In this document: positions 1-8,052 of the stretch, piece by piece
Numbering within the stretch: the first letter of the stretch is position 1
Layout: each line of letters begins with the position of its first letter
NCBI GenBank assembly: GCA_963743285.1
Contig: CAVUPF010000001.1
Span: forward strand, 682,001 to 746,000
Source of the DNA: CAVUPF01 sp963743285
GTDB taxonomy: Bacteria > Actinomycetota > Thermoleophilia > Solirubrobacterales > 70-9
Length of the DNA stretch: 64,000 nucleotides
Direction: 5' to 3'
Translations under genes and position numbers: made by a program
The notes under the pieces: model-generated
Database searches by the model: none
What the model was told of the DNA's origin: nothing
What the model saw: the letters and a program-made list of their open reading frames with translations, nothing else

Positions 1-1082
1 TGTTCGTCTTCCACATGCGCGCCTGTCACTCCGGCGCCGCCTTCGCGATGGCCTTCTCGCGCCAGACCCAGCAGGCATTCCTCGAGGCCCACGCCGGTGC
101 TTTTGACTGGTTCGGCGGGGTCTTCCAGACGATCCGCTACGACAACCTGAAGGCTGCGGTCACGAAGATCCTCAAGGGCCGCAGACGCCTCGAGTCAGAC
201 CGCTTCATCGCGCTGCGCTCCCACTACCTGTTCGAGTCCTCCTTCTGCGAGCCCGGCGAGCAGGGCGCCCACGAAAAGGGCGGCGTCGAGGGTGAGGTGG
301 GCCGCTATCGCCGCCGGCACTTCGTCCCCTTGCCCGAGGTCCAGAGCATCGCTGAGCTGAACGTGCTGATCGCCGCCGGCTGTAATTCAGATTTGAAGCG
401 CACGATCAGCGGCCGCGCGGTGACCGTCGGTGAGGCCCTCTCGGCGGAGCTGGCGAATCTGCGAGCGGCGCCGGCAGAGCCGTTTGACGCGCGTGAGCAA
501 TCGACGCCGAGGGTCGACTCCAAGGCGCTCGTCACGGTCCGCCAAAACCGCTACTCGGTTCCGGTCTCACTGGTCGGGCGAAAGGTGCTCGTGAAGATCG
601 GTGCTAGAGAGATCGAGGTCTTCCACGAGCACCAGCTGATCGCCGTTCACGAGCGCCTGGGGGGCCGCTACGGCGTCTCGGGGAAGCTCGACCACTACCT
701 CGAGCTGTTGCGGCGAAAGCCGGGGGCGCTGCGCTCCTCGCTGCCCCTTGCCCAGGCGCGTGAGCGGGGCTCATGGCCAGCCTGCTTTGACGAGCTGTGG
801 ACGGCGATCGAGGCACGCTATGGCGCCTCAGAGGCCGCCCGGCAGATGGTCGACGTGCTGCTGCTCGCCCGCGAGCTCAGACCCGCACGCGTCGAGCTCG
901 CCGTCCGTGGCGCACTGGCCGCCGGTGCAAGCGACGGGCGTGCGGTCGCCTTGCTTGCCAGGCGCTCTGAGCGCGCCGAGCCGCCCGGCATCGAGCTCTC
1001 GGAGAGGCTCTCGATCATCGGTGGACCCGAGCCGAGCCTCGGTGACTATGACCAGCTGCTCGAAGCCGCGGTGAGCCGATGA
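1..1082 (+). CDS. istA: IS21-family transposase IstA, 5'-truncated by window edge
   Basis: The reading frame is already open at base 3, so the true start lies outside the window; about 360 C-terminal residues are visible. The segment QTIRYDNLKAAV carries the second catalytic Asp of an IS21 DDE domain, and HEKGGVEGEVGRYRR carries the catalytic Glu with its usual basic context. The rest (NRYSVPVSLVGRKVLVKIG and onward) matches the C-terminal beta-barrel part of IstA. The protein cuts and joins the element ends together with the IstB ATPase. Its stop overlaps the ATG of the next gene (ATGA at 1079-1082), the usual istA-istB coupling. The visible part is intact. Confidence 0.93.
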   Translation, partial: FVFHMRACHSGAAFAMAFSRQTQQAFLEAHAGAFDWFGGVFQTIRYDNLKAAVTKILKGRRRLESDRFIALRSHYLFESSFCEPGEQGAHEKGGVEGEVGRYRRRHFVPLPEVQSIAELNVLIAAGCNSDLKRTISGRAVTVGEALSAELANLRAAPAEPFDAREQSTPRVDSKALVTVRQNRYSVPVSLVGRKVLVKIGAREIEVFHEHQLIAVHERLGGRYGVSGKLDHYLELLRRKPGALRSSLPLAQARERGSWPACFDELWTAIEARYGASEAARQMVDVLLLARELRPARVELAVRGALAAGASDGRAVALLARRSERAEPPGIELSERLSIIGGPEPSLGDYDQLLEAAVSR

Positions 1083-1861
1083 GCGCGCCGGCGAAGACCC
1101 AGGCGATCGAGGCGCTGATCGAGGCGCAGGCGATCGAGCTGAAGCTCCCGACCGTCAGACGGCGCTTCAAGGCGCTCGCCGAGGAGGCCCTGCGCGAGCA
1201 GCAGACACCGGTCACGTACCTCGCGGCGCTCCTTGAAGCGGAGATGGCAGAGCGCTCTGAGCGCCGTGAACGTCGACGCCTGCTGGAAGCCCGTTTCCCG
1301 GTGATGAAGCGCCTGGAGGACTTCCGCTTCGCTGATAACCCGAAGGTCTCGCAGGCCGCGATCGCCGCGCTGGCCGAGTGCTCCTGGATCGATGACCGCG
1401 AGTCGGTGATCCTGATCGGTGAATCGGGTACGGGGAAGACGATGCTGGCCACGGCGCTGGCGGTCTGCGCCTGCCAGCAGGGCAGACGGGTGCGTTTCAC
1501 CACCCTCGCCGGGCTCGCCAACGAGCTCCAAGAAGCCGAGAGCCGAAGAGAGCTCGCCCGCGTCGTGGCCCGCTACGCGCGCACCGAGCTTGTGGTGCTC
1601 GACGAGCTCGGCTACCTGGCGCTCCCCAAGGGTGCCGCCGAGCTCGTCTTCCAGGTCATCTCCGAGCGAAACGAGCGAGCCAGCCTGATCGTCACCACCA
1701 ACCTCCCCTTCGGCGAGTGGACCAAAGTGTTCCCCGACCCGCGTCTGGCCAAGGCCGTCGTCGACCGCATCACCCACCGGGCTCACATCATCGAGACCGG
1801 CACCGAGTCATGGCGCTTTCGCCACGGCATCCAACGCAAGGCGAAGGGGGCCGCCCGATGA
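1079..1861 (+). CDS. istB: IS21-family helper ATPase IstB
   Basis: This 260-residue AAA+ protein assists IstA in target selection and strand transfer. Walker A is GESGTGKT at about residues 114-121, and a Walker B segment LVVLDELGYL follows near residue 173. Downstream is the NLPFGEWTKVF segment typical of the IstB family, so the length and domain order are normal. It is translationally coupled to istA by a 4-base overlap. With istA intact as far as visible, the element may still be mobile. The right end of the element must lie between the istB stop and the hydrolase remnant that begins near 2039. Confidence 0.95.
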   Translation: MSAPAKTQAIEALIEAQAIELKLPTVRRRFKALAEEALREQQTPVTYLAALLEAEMAERSERRERRRLLEARFPVMKRLEDFRFADNPKVSQAAIAALAECSWIDDRESVILIGESGTGKTMLATALAVCACQQGRRVRFTTLAGLANELQEAESRRELARVVARYARTELVVLDELGYLALPKGAAELVFQVISERNERASLIVTTNLPFGEWTKVFPDPRLAKAVVDRITHRAHIIETGTESWRFRHGIQRKAKGAAR

Positions 1862-1867
1862 CGCGCC

Positions 1868-1921
1868 GGCGAGCTCTGGGCTGCGCTCGCCCTACGGGCT
1901 TCGCTTCGCCCAGAGCTCGCC
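1868..1921. repeat. Perfect 14-bp inverted repeat after istB
   Basis: Arms 1868-1881 and 1908-1921 are exact reverse complements (GGCGAGCTCTGGGC and its partner). The 26-nt loop contains a GCCCTACGGGCT core that can itself fold back. It sits just after the istB stop and has no T-run, so it could be an intrinsic-type terminator of the IS transcript or a structural part of the element's right end. A hairpin with the same loop core recurs at 37060-37106. Confidence 0.7.
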
Positions 1922-1979
1922 GAGACTCCACAGCAGGGGTCGATCAGGGATCATCTACGCACACCAACAACCAGCGCGG

Positions 1980-2036
1980 GGTAGGGCCAGTTCAGAGTTC
2001 CGCGGTGGGGCCAGTGCAAGTGGCCGTTTCCACTCG
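1980..2036 (+). mobile_element. Probable right end of the IS21-type element
   Basis: A GGGCCAGT motif appears twice about 25 bp apart (near 1984 and 2008), resembling the multiple terminal repeats of IS21-family ends. Downstream the sequence immediately becomes recognisable hydrolase coding sequence, so the junction is near here. The exact terminal bases and target duplication cannot be fixed because the left end is outside the window. Confidence 0.45.
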
Positions 2037-2038
2037 CG

Positions 2039-2272
2039 GTGGCGGCGGCGATCGACGGCTCGCTGCGACCTACGCGATTCATCGACCCTGCGGCCGTGCG
2101 CTGCCCAGCTTCGTATTACGTGGGCTCGGAGGACTGGATCGTTCCGCATGTTCGTGCCGACGTGGAGGCCCTCGGAGCCACCCTTGACGTGATTCCAGGC
2201 CAGGCACACGCCGGAGCGTTCTTTGCGGCAGCCGAGCCAGTCCTTGAGGCGGTCAGGTTGCAACTCCGCTGA
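2039..2272 (+). pseudogene. Alpha/beta-hydrolase C-terminal fragment, interrupted by the IS
   Basis: About 75 residues remain, in frame. The segment YYVGSEDWIV provides the acid residue and GQAHAGAF the catalytic His expected at the C-terminus of an alpha/beta hydrolase; the nucleophile elbow and everything before it are missing. The fragment starts right at the IS right end, so the simplest reading is that the IS inserted into the gene. The remaining 130 bp to 2401 show no gene. Confidence 0.65.
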
Positions 2273-2401
2273 GTCGCTCTGCTGACCCGACGAGATCGGA
2301 GCTCTCGCTGGCGGTCTTCGTCGGCATCTCGTGCATTGCATTCGTGGCCGAGCAAACTGTCGCCGATCGAAGCTGGCGGAGTTGCGGAGTGGCAGCTCGC
2401 G

Positions 2402-3025
2402 CTAGTCCCGCATTGGCTGCAACATGGGAAGTAGCGCAAGCTTGACTAAGCGGACCACTGAGTCTGGGTCATCGAGTGTGATGTCTCCATCGCGCGTGAG
2501 CAGCAACGAGATCGCGAGGCGAGCGATCACTTCAGCGACGCCGTCGACGTCTGGAGTCGCCGCACGCCCCGCATCGATTTCGACCTGAAGTCGATGGGTG
2601 ATCAGTAATCGGTAGAGCTTTAGCACGGGTCCACCGTCGAGTGTGAGAGGCGGCAGCAGGACCTCTGGTTCACTGCGCAAGAGCCTCTCGAAGAGCGGGT
2701 GGCCGTGCACGTACCGCCCGGCGAAAGCGAACCCTTCGACGAGGCGATGCTCCAGTGTTTCGGCGCCTTCCCACAGCAGGTCGAGCTCTTCCATGCCACG
2801 CCGGACCTCCCGGGCGATGACAACGTCGACAAGACCTTGCTTGCTCTCGAACCGGCGGAAGACGGTCATTCGCGAGACGCCGGCGCGGCGCGCGACATCT
2901 TCCATCGAGGTGCGACGGATGCCGTGCTCGGCAAACTCGGCGAGCGCCGCGGCGGCAACCCGGTCAAAGAGCGCGTCCTCCCCGTCGACGGGGGCCACTT
3001 CGAGAATCTCGGCTATTGGCGACAT
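2402..3025 (-). CDS. TetR-family transcriptional regulator
   Basis: A 207-residue regulator with an N-terminal helix-turn-helix (TSMEDVARRAGVSRMTVFRRF, near residues 38-59) and a helical ligand-binding C-terminus, the normal TetR length. It is divergent from the cytochrome P450 gene at 3072, with only 46 bp between start codons, and that gap contains a TGTTAC/GTAACA inverted repeat. The likely role is repression of itself and the P450, relieved by an unknown ligand. Homology and context support the family; the ligand cannot be read from the sequence. Confidence 0.9.
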   Translation of the reverse strand: MSPIAEILEVAPVDGEDALFDRVAAAALAEFAEHGIRRTSMEDVARRAGVSRMTVFRRFESKQGLVDVVIAREVRRGMEELDLLWEGAETLEHRLVEGFAFAGRYVHGHPLFERLLRSEPEVLLPPLTLDGGPVLKLYRLLITHRLQVEIDAGRAATPDVDGVAEVIARLAISLLLTRDGDITLDDPDSVVRLVKLALLPMLQPMRD

Positions 3026-3034
3026 CAGATACTA

Positions 3035-3061
3035 TGTTACCGAGACTTGCACTGAGTAACA
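3035..3061. promoter_or_regulatory. Inverted-repeat operator between tetR and P450
   Basis: TGTTAC at 3035-3040 and GTAACA at 3056-3061 are perfect 6-bp arms with a 15-bp spacer, and similarity continues a few bases into the spacer. It fills most of the divergent intergenic region and overlaps the probable promoters of both genes, the usual position for a TetR operator. Confidence 0.6.
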
Positions 3062-3071
3062 AGGAGAGTTC

Positions 3072-4463
3072 ATGGACAAAGCGCTTTTCGACGTGCCCCG
3101 ACTGCGACGTCCGGCAATCGTCAATGCCGCTCAGTACTGGCTCGCGCCGGAACAATTCGCGCGCCGTTGCCAGCAGCTCGGCGACCGCTTCCTGGTGCCG
3201 ATGCCAGCCGCGACGGGACCGTGGCTATGCCTGACCGACCCCGAAGACATCAAGCGCGTCTTTACTGCCGACACCGATGCACTTCGCCTCGGAGCGGCGC
3301 TAGCCAAGGCCTCGGCGCACCATCTCGTCCTCGGCCCGACGGGACTCACGAACCTCGATGGACCCGAGCACATGCGCATGCGGCGAAGGCAGCTACCCCC
3401 ATTCCATGGACGCGCGCTCCCCAGTTATGAAAAGACCATGGAGCGCAAGACCGAGGAGGCCCTTGCACGCTGGCCCCTCGGGCGCCTCACTGCCTCCCAG
3501 CCACATATTGAGGAGATCACCCTTGAGGTGATGATGGCCACCGTGTTCGGGGTCACTGACCCCACGCGCGTCGAGCGGCTGCGCTCAGCGACGCTCGCGC
3601 TGCTTCGCGAGGGCCATTCGCGGCGGTTCTTCATCCAGACGATGATCGCGACCAACCGTGAGAATGGCTGGGACAGACCATTCCCGCGAATCCGCCGCGC
3701 GGTCGACGCGGTCGACGCGGTCGTGATGGAAGAGGTCTCCCAGCGCCGAAGCGAGGACAGGCTCGACGGCCAGGACGTCCTCGGAATGTTCCTGCGCACA
3801 CCCGATGAGCAAGGTCAACTGATGAGCGACAACGAGATCTGTGACGCAATGCGCACTCTTCTGCTTGGTGGCCACGACACCACCGCCTCCACCCTGACCT
3901 GGGTGCTGGAGCGGGTTAGCCGCTTTCCTGAGGCGCTCGCGCGCCTTGAAGCTGCCGCGCTTCACGGAGACGACGAATACCTTGACGCGGTGATCAAGGA
4001 GGCGATGCGATTGCGCCCAGCATTCCCGCTCACCGCGCGGCTCGCAACCAAGCCGTTTGAGCTACCGGGGCTAACCATCCCGAGCGGCACCATGGTCGTC
4101 CCTTACATCACGCTCGTGCACCGTCGTCCCGAGCTCTATCCCGAACCACTCACCTTCCGGCCGGAGCGCTTCCTCAATACCCGTGCCGGCACCTATACCT
4201 GGATCCCCTTCGGCGGCGGACCGAGACGATGCATTGGCGCCGCCTTCTCCCTGACCGAGGCCCGAATCGTGCTTAGGACAATCCTGCGCCACGCCCGCAT
4301 CGAGTCCTCGCGGCGGCGTCCGGAGCGGGTCGCGCGCCGCAACGTGTTCGTCGTGCCGGCCCGCGGCGGGCGCATCACGCTTCAACGCCGCACGCCTGAC
4401 TCCAACCGCCGCCCTCATCCTCTCCCGCGCGACCACGCGGGAGTCGCCCAGCCGCATCCATAG
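3072..4463 (+). CDS. Cytochrome P450
   Basis: A 463-residue soluble bacterial P450. The oxygen-activating I helix reads LLLGGHDTTAST near residue 266, the ExxR motif (EAMRLRP) is near 310, and the heme-ligand loop FGGGPRRCIG near 379 places the axial Cys at about 386. It should hydroxylate a hydrophobic substrate using external redox partners, none of which are adjacent. A strong AAGGAG precedes the ATG at 3072. The last ~23 residues after the usual family ending (RGGRITLQRR) are atypical and are encoded by DNA that, on the other strand, looks like tRNA-derived sequence, so the native stop has probably been replaced at an integration junction. Confidence 0.94.
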   Translation: MDKALFDVPRLRRPAIVNAAQYWLAPEQFARRCQQLGDRFLVPMPAATGPWLCLTDPEDIKRVFTADTDALRLGAALAKASAHHLVLGPTGLTNLDGPEHMRMRRRQLPPFHGRALPSYEKTMERKTEEALARWPLGRLTASQPHIEEITLEVMMATVFGVTDPTRVERLRSATLALLREGHSRRFFIQTMIATNRENGWDRPFPRIRRAVDAVDAVVMEEVSQRRSEDRLDGQDVLGMFLRTPDEQGQLMSDNEICDAMRTLLLGGHDTTASTLTWVLERVSRFPEALARLEAAALHGDDEYLDAVIKEAMRLRPAFPLTARLATKPFELPGLTIPSGTMVVPYITLVHRRPELYPEPLTFRPERFLNTRAGTYTWIPFGGGPRRCIGAAFSLTEARIVLRTILRHARIESSRRRPERVARRNVFVVPARGGRITLQRRTPDSNRRPHPLPRDHAGVAQPHP

Positions 4464-4464
4464 G

Positions 4465-4499
4465 GCGACTGCTCTTTCCAGCTGAGCTACCGGGGCCGG
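4465..4499 (-). other. tRNA 5'-half-like fragment
   Basis: On the minus strand the sequence reads GGCCCCGGTAGCTCAGCTGG followed by AAAGAGCA, which is an acceptor 5' strand plus an intact D-arm. No matching anticodon stem with a U33 loop, T-arm or 3' acceptor strand follows, so it is not a functional tRNA. It directly abuts the P450 3' end and the direct repeat at 4536, consistent with a decayed integration site. Confidence 0.5.
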
Positions 4500-4535
4500 A
4501 AGAGCAAGCTTGTCCCTCAGATTCGGCGAACCTGG

Positions 4536-4631
4536 GTAGGAACACGGGTAGGAACAAAATCGGGTTCATCGTGTCCATCGCCGTCATCTGCTGTCAACTC
4601 AAAAAGTGGGTATCTGCAGGCAAAGCGCATT
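4536..4631 (+). repeat. Direct repeat copy 1 (about 96 bp)
   Basis: This stretch, beginning GTAGGAACACGGGTAGGAAC and ending AGGCAAAGCGCATT, recurs with roughly 80% identity at 6066-6160. In one frame it reads RRTWVGTRVGTKSG, which resembles a tyrosine-integrase C-terminus, so both copies may derive from the 3' ends of integrase genes sitting next to their attachment sites. The two copies bracket a tRNA remnant, a relaxase remnant and VapBC. Confidence 0.7.
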
Positions 4632-4668
4632 GGAAGGCGGCTGGGTCTAGGCCAGGTCTAGGCCTCAG

Positions 4669-4718
4669 CGCGAGCTTCCAAGCTCGAGGTCGCGGGTTCG
4701 AGACCCGTCGTCCGCTTC
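4669..4718 (+). other. tRNA-Gly(TCC)-like 3' half (attachment-site scar)
   Basis: The sequence has a GAGCTTCCAAGCTC anticodon region, a GCGGGTTCGAGACCCG T-arm and a CGTCCGC acceptor 3' strand, matching the 3' half of a glycine tRNA. The 5' half is missing and the anticodon loop is one base short. Integrating elements use tRNA 3' ends as attachment sites, so this is best read as an att remnant. A related, shorter copy occurs at 16515-16545. Confidence 0.6.
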
Positions 4719-4805
4719 CCCGTTCTAGAGACCAGGTCACGGTAGAGACCCACGAGCGCGAACCGCGCGAGGTAGAGATCGACACCGCGAAGTTCTCTGA
4801 CTCAA

Positions 4806-5101
4806 CCTGGCTACGCCGTCCACGTCTTCAAGGCCCAGGGCATCACCGCCGAGACCTCCGGCATCCTCACCGGCGGTTGGCAGACCGACCGCGAGCAAGC
4901 CTACGTCGCGCTCAGCCGCGCCAGCAGGCAGACCCAGGTCTATGTCTCGCGCGAGGATCTGGGGAGCAGGGGATGGACGTCGGCGCGATCGAACGGCTCG
5001 GTGAGCGGATGCGCCGCAGCGGGGCCCAGGAGGCGAGCATCAGTCGCGAGGTCGACGAGCGGCGCGAGCGTGAAATAGATCGGCAGCGCCAGCTCGAGTA
5101 G
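4806..5101 (+). pseudogene. MobF/TraA-type relaxase-helicase C-terminal remnant, frameshifted
   Basis: In the frame beginning near 4806 the DNA encodes YAVHVFKAQGITAE and later AYVALSRASRQTQVYVSRE, the last helicase motifs of conjugative relaxases of the TraA/TrwC kind. Near 4955-4970 the frame shifts, and the C-terminal tail (GMDVGAIERLGERMRRSG onward) continues in another frame to the stop at 5099. The N-terminal relaxase domain and most of the helicase are absent. This is debris of a plasmid or integrative conjugative element and ties the surrounding tRNA scars to a transfer element. Confidence 0.7.
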
Positions 5102-5306
5102 GACCGCGATATCAACCATGGATACGGGATCGAGTAGCCATCACGGCGTCCGCCGCTCGGATCCCGAGCAGCGCGGAGAGCAACTCGGAGCTCATCGTTC
5201 ATCACCTACGGATCGGCCGGACGGGACCTCAGACGATGCGGACTGACCCCCGCCGCCGAATCGGCGAAGCGCGGCCCCCAACGGCGTCAGAGGAGCCTTT
5301 GTTGCG

Positions 5307-5336
5307 ATGGCATTTGGAATGGTAGAGTGATGCCAT
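5307..5336. promoter_or_regulatory. Promoter and operator of the VapB-like antitoxin
   Basis: Inverted arms ATGGCA (5307-5312) and TGCCAT (5331-5336) flank a -10-like TAGAGT at 5323-5328. The right arm overlaps the ATG at 5335, and the -10 is six bases before it, predicting a leaderless mRNA. Autorepression by the AbrB-type antitoxin is the expected use. The rest of 5102-5306 shows nothing. Confidence 0.5.
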
Positions 5337-5583
5337 GAAAGTGACCATCGACAAGGCAGGACGGATCGTCGTCCCGAAGCCCATGCGCGATGCGCTCGGG
5401 CTGAGCGGTGGAGAGAAGCTCGACATTGTCCTCAGCGAGAACGGGCGGCTGGAGTTCGAGGTGCCGGCGACGCCGATGCGACTCGAGCACCGCGGCGATG
5501 GGGTCGTCGCGGTTGCCGACCGGGAGATGCCGACGCTGACTCAGGATGCAGTCCGCGAGACGCTCGAACGGGTCCGGCGTTGA
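5335..5583 (+). CDS. AbrB/SpoVT-domain antitoxin (VapB-like)
   Basis: An 82-residue protein whose first ~45 residues form a swapped-hairpin AbrB domain (MKVTIDKAGRIVVPKPMRDA). Such antitoxins bind their own promoter through this domain and neutralise the cognate PIN toxin through the C-terminal tail, here acidic and helical (DAVRETLERVRR). The stop overlaps the TTG start of the toxin gene. The pair sits between the two copies of the 96-bp direct repeat, so it probably arrived with the mobile element. Confidence 0.88.
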   Translation: MKVTIDKAGRIVVPKPMRDALGLSGGEKLDIVLSENGRLEFEVPATPMRLEHRGDGVVAVADREMPTLTQDAVRETLERVRR

Positions 5584-5999
5584 GCAGCCAGCGCCCGAGT
5601 TGCGTCGACAGCTCGGTTGCGATCGCCGCCTTCGGCGAGTGGCACGAACTGTACGGGCCGGCGGTGGAGGCGCTGGCCTCATCTCCCGCGCTCGTCGCCC
5701 ACGCGGCGCTTGACGCCTACTCGGTTCTGACTCGCCTTCCCGAGCCCTTCCGCGCCCCCGCCCGGACGGCGGTCGAGTACCTGGCCGAGAACTTCTCGGT
5801 CAAGAGGCTGGCACTGCCGGTCGCCGAGCAGCGCGCTCTGCCCGAGACGATGGAGCGCGCCGGTGTGCGCGGCGGGGCGGTCTATGACGGCCTCGTCGGC
5901 CTGACCGCGAAAGCAGCGGGAGCGCAGCTGCTCAGCCTGGACACGCGGGCGGCGCAGACCTACGATCGGCTCGGCGTCGAATACCGCCTGGCTCTCTGA
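5580..5999 (+). CDS. PIN-domain ribonuclease toxin (VapC-like)
   Basis: A 139-residue PIN protein. The first acidic residue is in CVDSSV (Asp 9), and the later acidic positions fall in GGAVYDGLVGLTAKAAGAQ and LSLDTRAAQTYDRLG, giving the metal-binding cluster needed for RNA cleavage. Translation probably starts at TTG 5580, overlapping the antitoxin TGA, so the two products are made in coupled amounts. Length is normal and there is no sign of decay, so this looks like a working toxin-antitoxin module. Confidence 0.87.
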   Translation: MSSQRPSCVDSSVAIAAFGEWHELYGPAVEALASSPALVAHAALDAYSVLTRLPEPFRAPARTAVEYLAENFSVKRLALPVAEQRALPETMERAGVRGGAVYDGLVGLTAKAAGAQLLSLDTRAAQTYDRLGVEYRLAL

Positions 6000-6065
6000 C
6001 GGCCGGGACCCACCCGATCGGTGCGGCGACGCGCTTCTCGCCGTCGCCGGCGCCGCACGTCATCT

Positions 6066-6160
6066 GTAGGAACTCGGGTAGGAACAAATCGGGTCCGTCG
6101 TGTCCATCGCCGTCATCTACTGTCAACTGAGAAGTTGCTCATTTGCAGGCAAAGCGCATT
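6066..6160 (+). repeat. Direct repeat copy 2 (about 95 bp)
   Basis: Second copy of the repeat at 4536-4631, sharing GGGTAGGAACAAA, GTGTCCATCGCCGTCATCT and GCAGGCAAAGCGCATT blocks. The repeat-to-repeat distance is about 1.53 kb. No tRNA-like sequence follows this copy. From 6161 to 6520 I see no convincing gene. Confidence 0.7.
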
Positions 6161-6541
6161 GTCAAGCGGTTGAAGCTAGGCCTCGATCTGGTCGTCACCC
6201 ACACCGCCTGGAGCACGGTTTGCTCAAGATCCGGCCCTCCGGGCACTCTCCCACCGAAACCGCTGCGAGTCAACCCGTCAAGAGGTCCACTCGGAGCGGA
6301 AACGTCGACCGACCGCGACCAGATGTCCGGATTTCGTCTTGAACGGGCATTTCGAGCATGTTCGGCGGACACTCGCAATCACGCGAGCCGTAGATAGCGA
6401 TGAGCAGACCCCCGCTTGCCCGTCTACGGCCGCGACCGGCAAGATTCCTCAGAGTCATGTAACCGTCTTCACGCCATGGCACGTTTTGCCCCACTCGCAG
6501 CGAGTATCGTCGCGCCACCACTTATCGGAAGGAGTTCGGAC

Positions 6542-7162
6542 ATGCATCTACGTAGACCATCACCGACCACGATCATCGCCGTCCTGGCGCTCTTCTTCGC
6601 GCTCGGAGGCACTGCGATCGCGGCTCATCACTACCTCATTACGAGCACCAAGCAGATCAAACCAAGCGTCCTCAAAAAGCTCAAGGGCAAAGCGGGCAAG
6701 AACGGAACCGACGGGAAGAATGGATCCGACGGGACGAACGGTAAGAACGGGACGAATGGATCCCCAGGCGCCGCGGGAGCGTCGAACGGGTACACGGATC
6801 AGTATCCTGGACCCGGTGCATACATCCCGCTGGAAGGCACTCCATGGGTGGTCAGCCTGCTGAGCCTGCCGGCGGGCAAGTACGTGGTGCAAGCTGACGT
6901 TCACCTCGAGCAACACATCAAACCTGGCGCGACGGTGACCTGCGATCTGGCCGGAGCCAATACGCCTGACGAAAGCGTCGCTGACATTGGCGAAGGGGCC
7001 GGTGAGGTGAAACATGCCGACTTGGCGCTCTCGGCACCACTCACGCTGACCAGCGCAGGCGCCGTCCTCGTGGAGTGCACGCCCGCAACCGTGGGCAATG
7101 TCGCGGCGGGGGCCACGATGACCGCGGTGCAGGTCACAAACCTGACCTCGACGACGAACTGA
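6542..7162 (+). CDS. Secreted or anchored protein with short collagen-like repeat
   Basis: A 206-residue protein. The ATG at 6542 is chosen because GGAAGGAG lies seven bases upstream; a longer frame upstream has no such site. Residues 8-28 are a hydrophobic signal or anchor segment (PTTIIAVLALFFALGGTAIA). A basic stretch is followed by about eight G-x-x triplets (GTDGKNGSDGTNGKNGTNGS), an imperfect collagen-like spacer of the G-T/S-N/D type, then a ~130-residue beta-rich domain with two Cys. The overall plan suggests a surface protein; the globular domain is not one I can name. Confidence 0.8.
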   Translation: MHLRRPSPTTIIAVLALFFALGGTAIAAHHYLITSTKQIKPSVLKKLKGKAGKNGTDGKNGSDGTNGKNGTNGSPGAAGASNGYTDQYPGPGAYIPLEGTPWVVSLLSLPAGKYVVQADVHLEQHIKPGATVTCDLAGANTPDESVADIGEGAGEVKHADLALSAPLTLTSAGAVLVECTPATVGNVAAGATMTAVQVTNLTSTTN

Positions 7163-7187
7163 GGCGCCGGCGGCATTGAGTTACATT

Positions 7188-7223
7188 CGGCAGGGGCGCG
7201 GGCGGGTGGCCGCGCCCCTGCCG
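7188..7223 (+). terminator. Strong stem-loop after the collagen-like gene
   Basis: Arms 7188-7201 and 7210-7223 form a perfect 14-bp GC-rich stem with an 8-nt loop, 25 bp after the stop. There is no T-tract, as is common for high-GC actinobacterial terminators. Confidence 0.7.
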
Positions 7224-7291
7224 GATCGTCGTTGACGGCAACGACGCAGGCGTAGGTACGCTCCCGAGGACGCACCGCCTACCTCAGACGC

Positions 7292-7637
7292 TCAGTCAGA
7301 CCCTGCACGACCAGCCGATTGGGTCCCGGTGATGACCCGGCCATCGCGTATCGCGTGGTAGACCATCGTTCCGGGCACCTTTGCCCGCCGCCACGACACC
7401 GCCTCGTCGAGCACAATGACGTCGACGGGGATTCGGATGTCGCCGAGAGCGCGTCGCAGACGATCCCACTCCAGGTGGCAATTCTTCACCTCGGGCTCGA
7501 TGACGAGGAAGTCGACGTCGCTGTCAGGCGCAGCTTCCCCGCGCGTGCGATCCGAACAGGATCACTTCGGCGGACTCGCCGGCAGCCTCAGCCAACGCCT
7601 CACCAGCCCTCTGGATCAACTCCGATGAAGCCAGCAA
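7292..7637 (-). pseudogene. MNT-type nucleotidyltransferase, frameshifted
   Basis: On the minus strand the first part encodes AEVILFGSHARG, the GSxxRG motif of minimal nucleotidyltransferases. After a two-base loss the frame continues as AAPDSDVDFLVIEPEVKN, with the DxD metal ligands, and runs on to IRDGRVITGTQSAG at 7292. Repaired, it would be a ~115-residue MNT protein, the antitoxin partner of HEPN toxins. No intact HEPN gene is next to it. The start is probably TTG 7637. Confidence 0.65.
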
Positions 7638-8052
7638 TCACAAGCTACCCCACGCGCCACCCCGAATCTACGCACGCGCGCTCTCAGCCCTCGCCGTCAA
7701 AGGGGGGAAGGCCCGTGCTCATGCTCGAAGGCGGCGAACTCCTCTGGGGTGGCCTCTCGGTCCCCGGTTCGCTCAAGGATCGCCTTCCAGGAGCTTCTGA
7801 CGGCAATCACCGCTCAAACACATTCCCACGACCCCATCCTTGAAGGGGTCGCAGGGCGCTCGGCTCATCGCCGAAAGACTGGTTGGGCGCAGGCCAGCCA
7901 GAGTCCCGCAGGGAATCCGCTCCCATTGCTCTCGATCGACCCAGCCGGTGAGAACACCTGGCCGCGTCGAGCTACCGAGTAAACCCGCCATCGTTCGCCA
8001 ATCATCTCCAAGGTGAGCAAAGCGCGATAGTGGCTCGATCGTTGCTCAGAGG

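Noticed and set aside
4384..4499. Complete tRNA gene on the minus strand
   Set aside because: The acceptor 5' strand and D-arm are good, but there is no U33-containing anticodon loop, no proper T-arm and no matching 3' acceptor strand.
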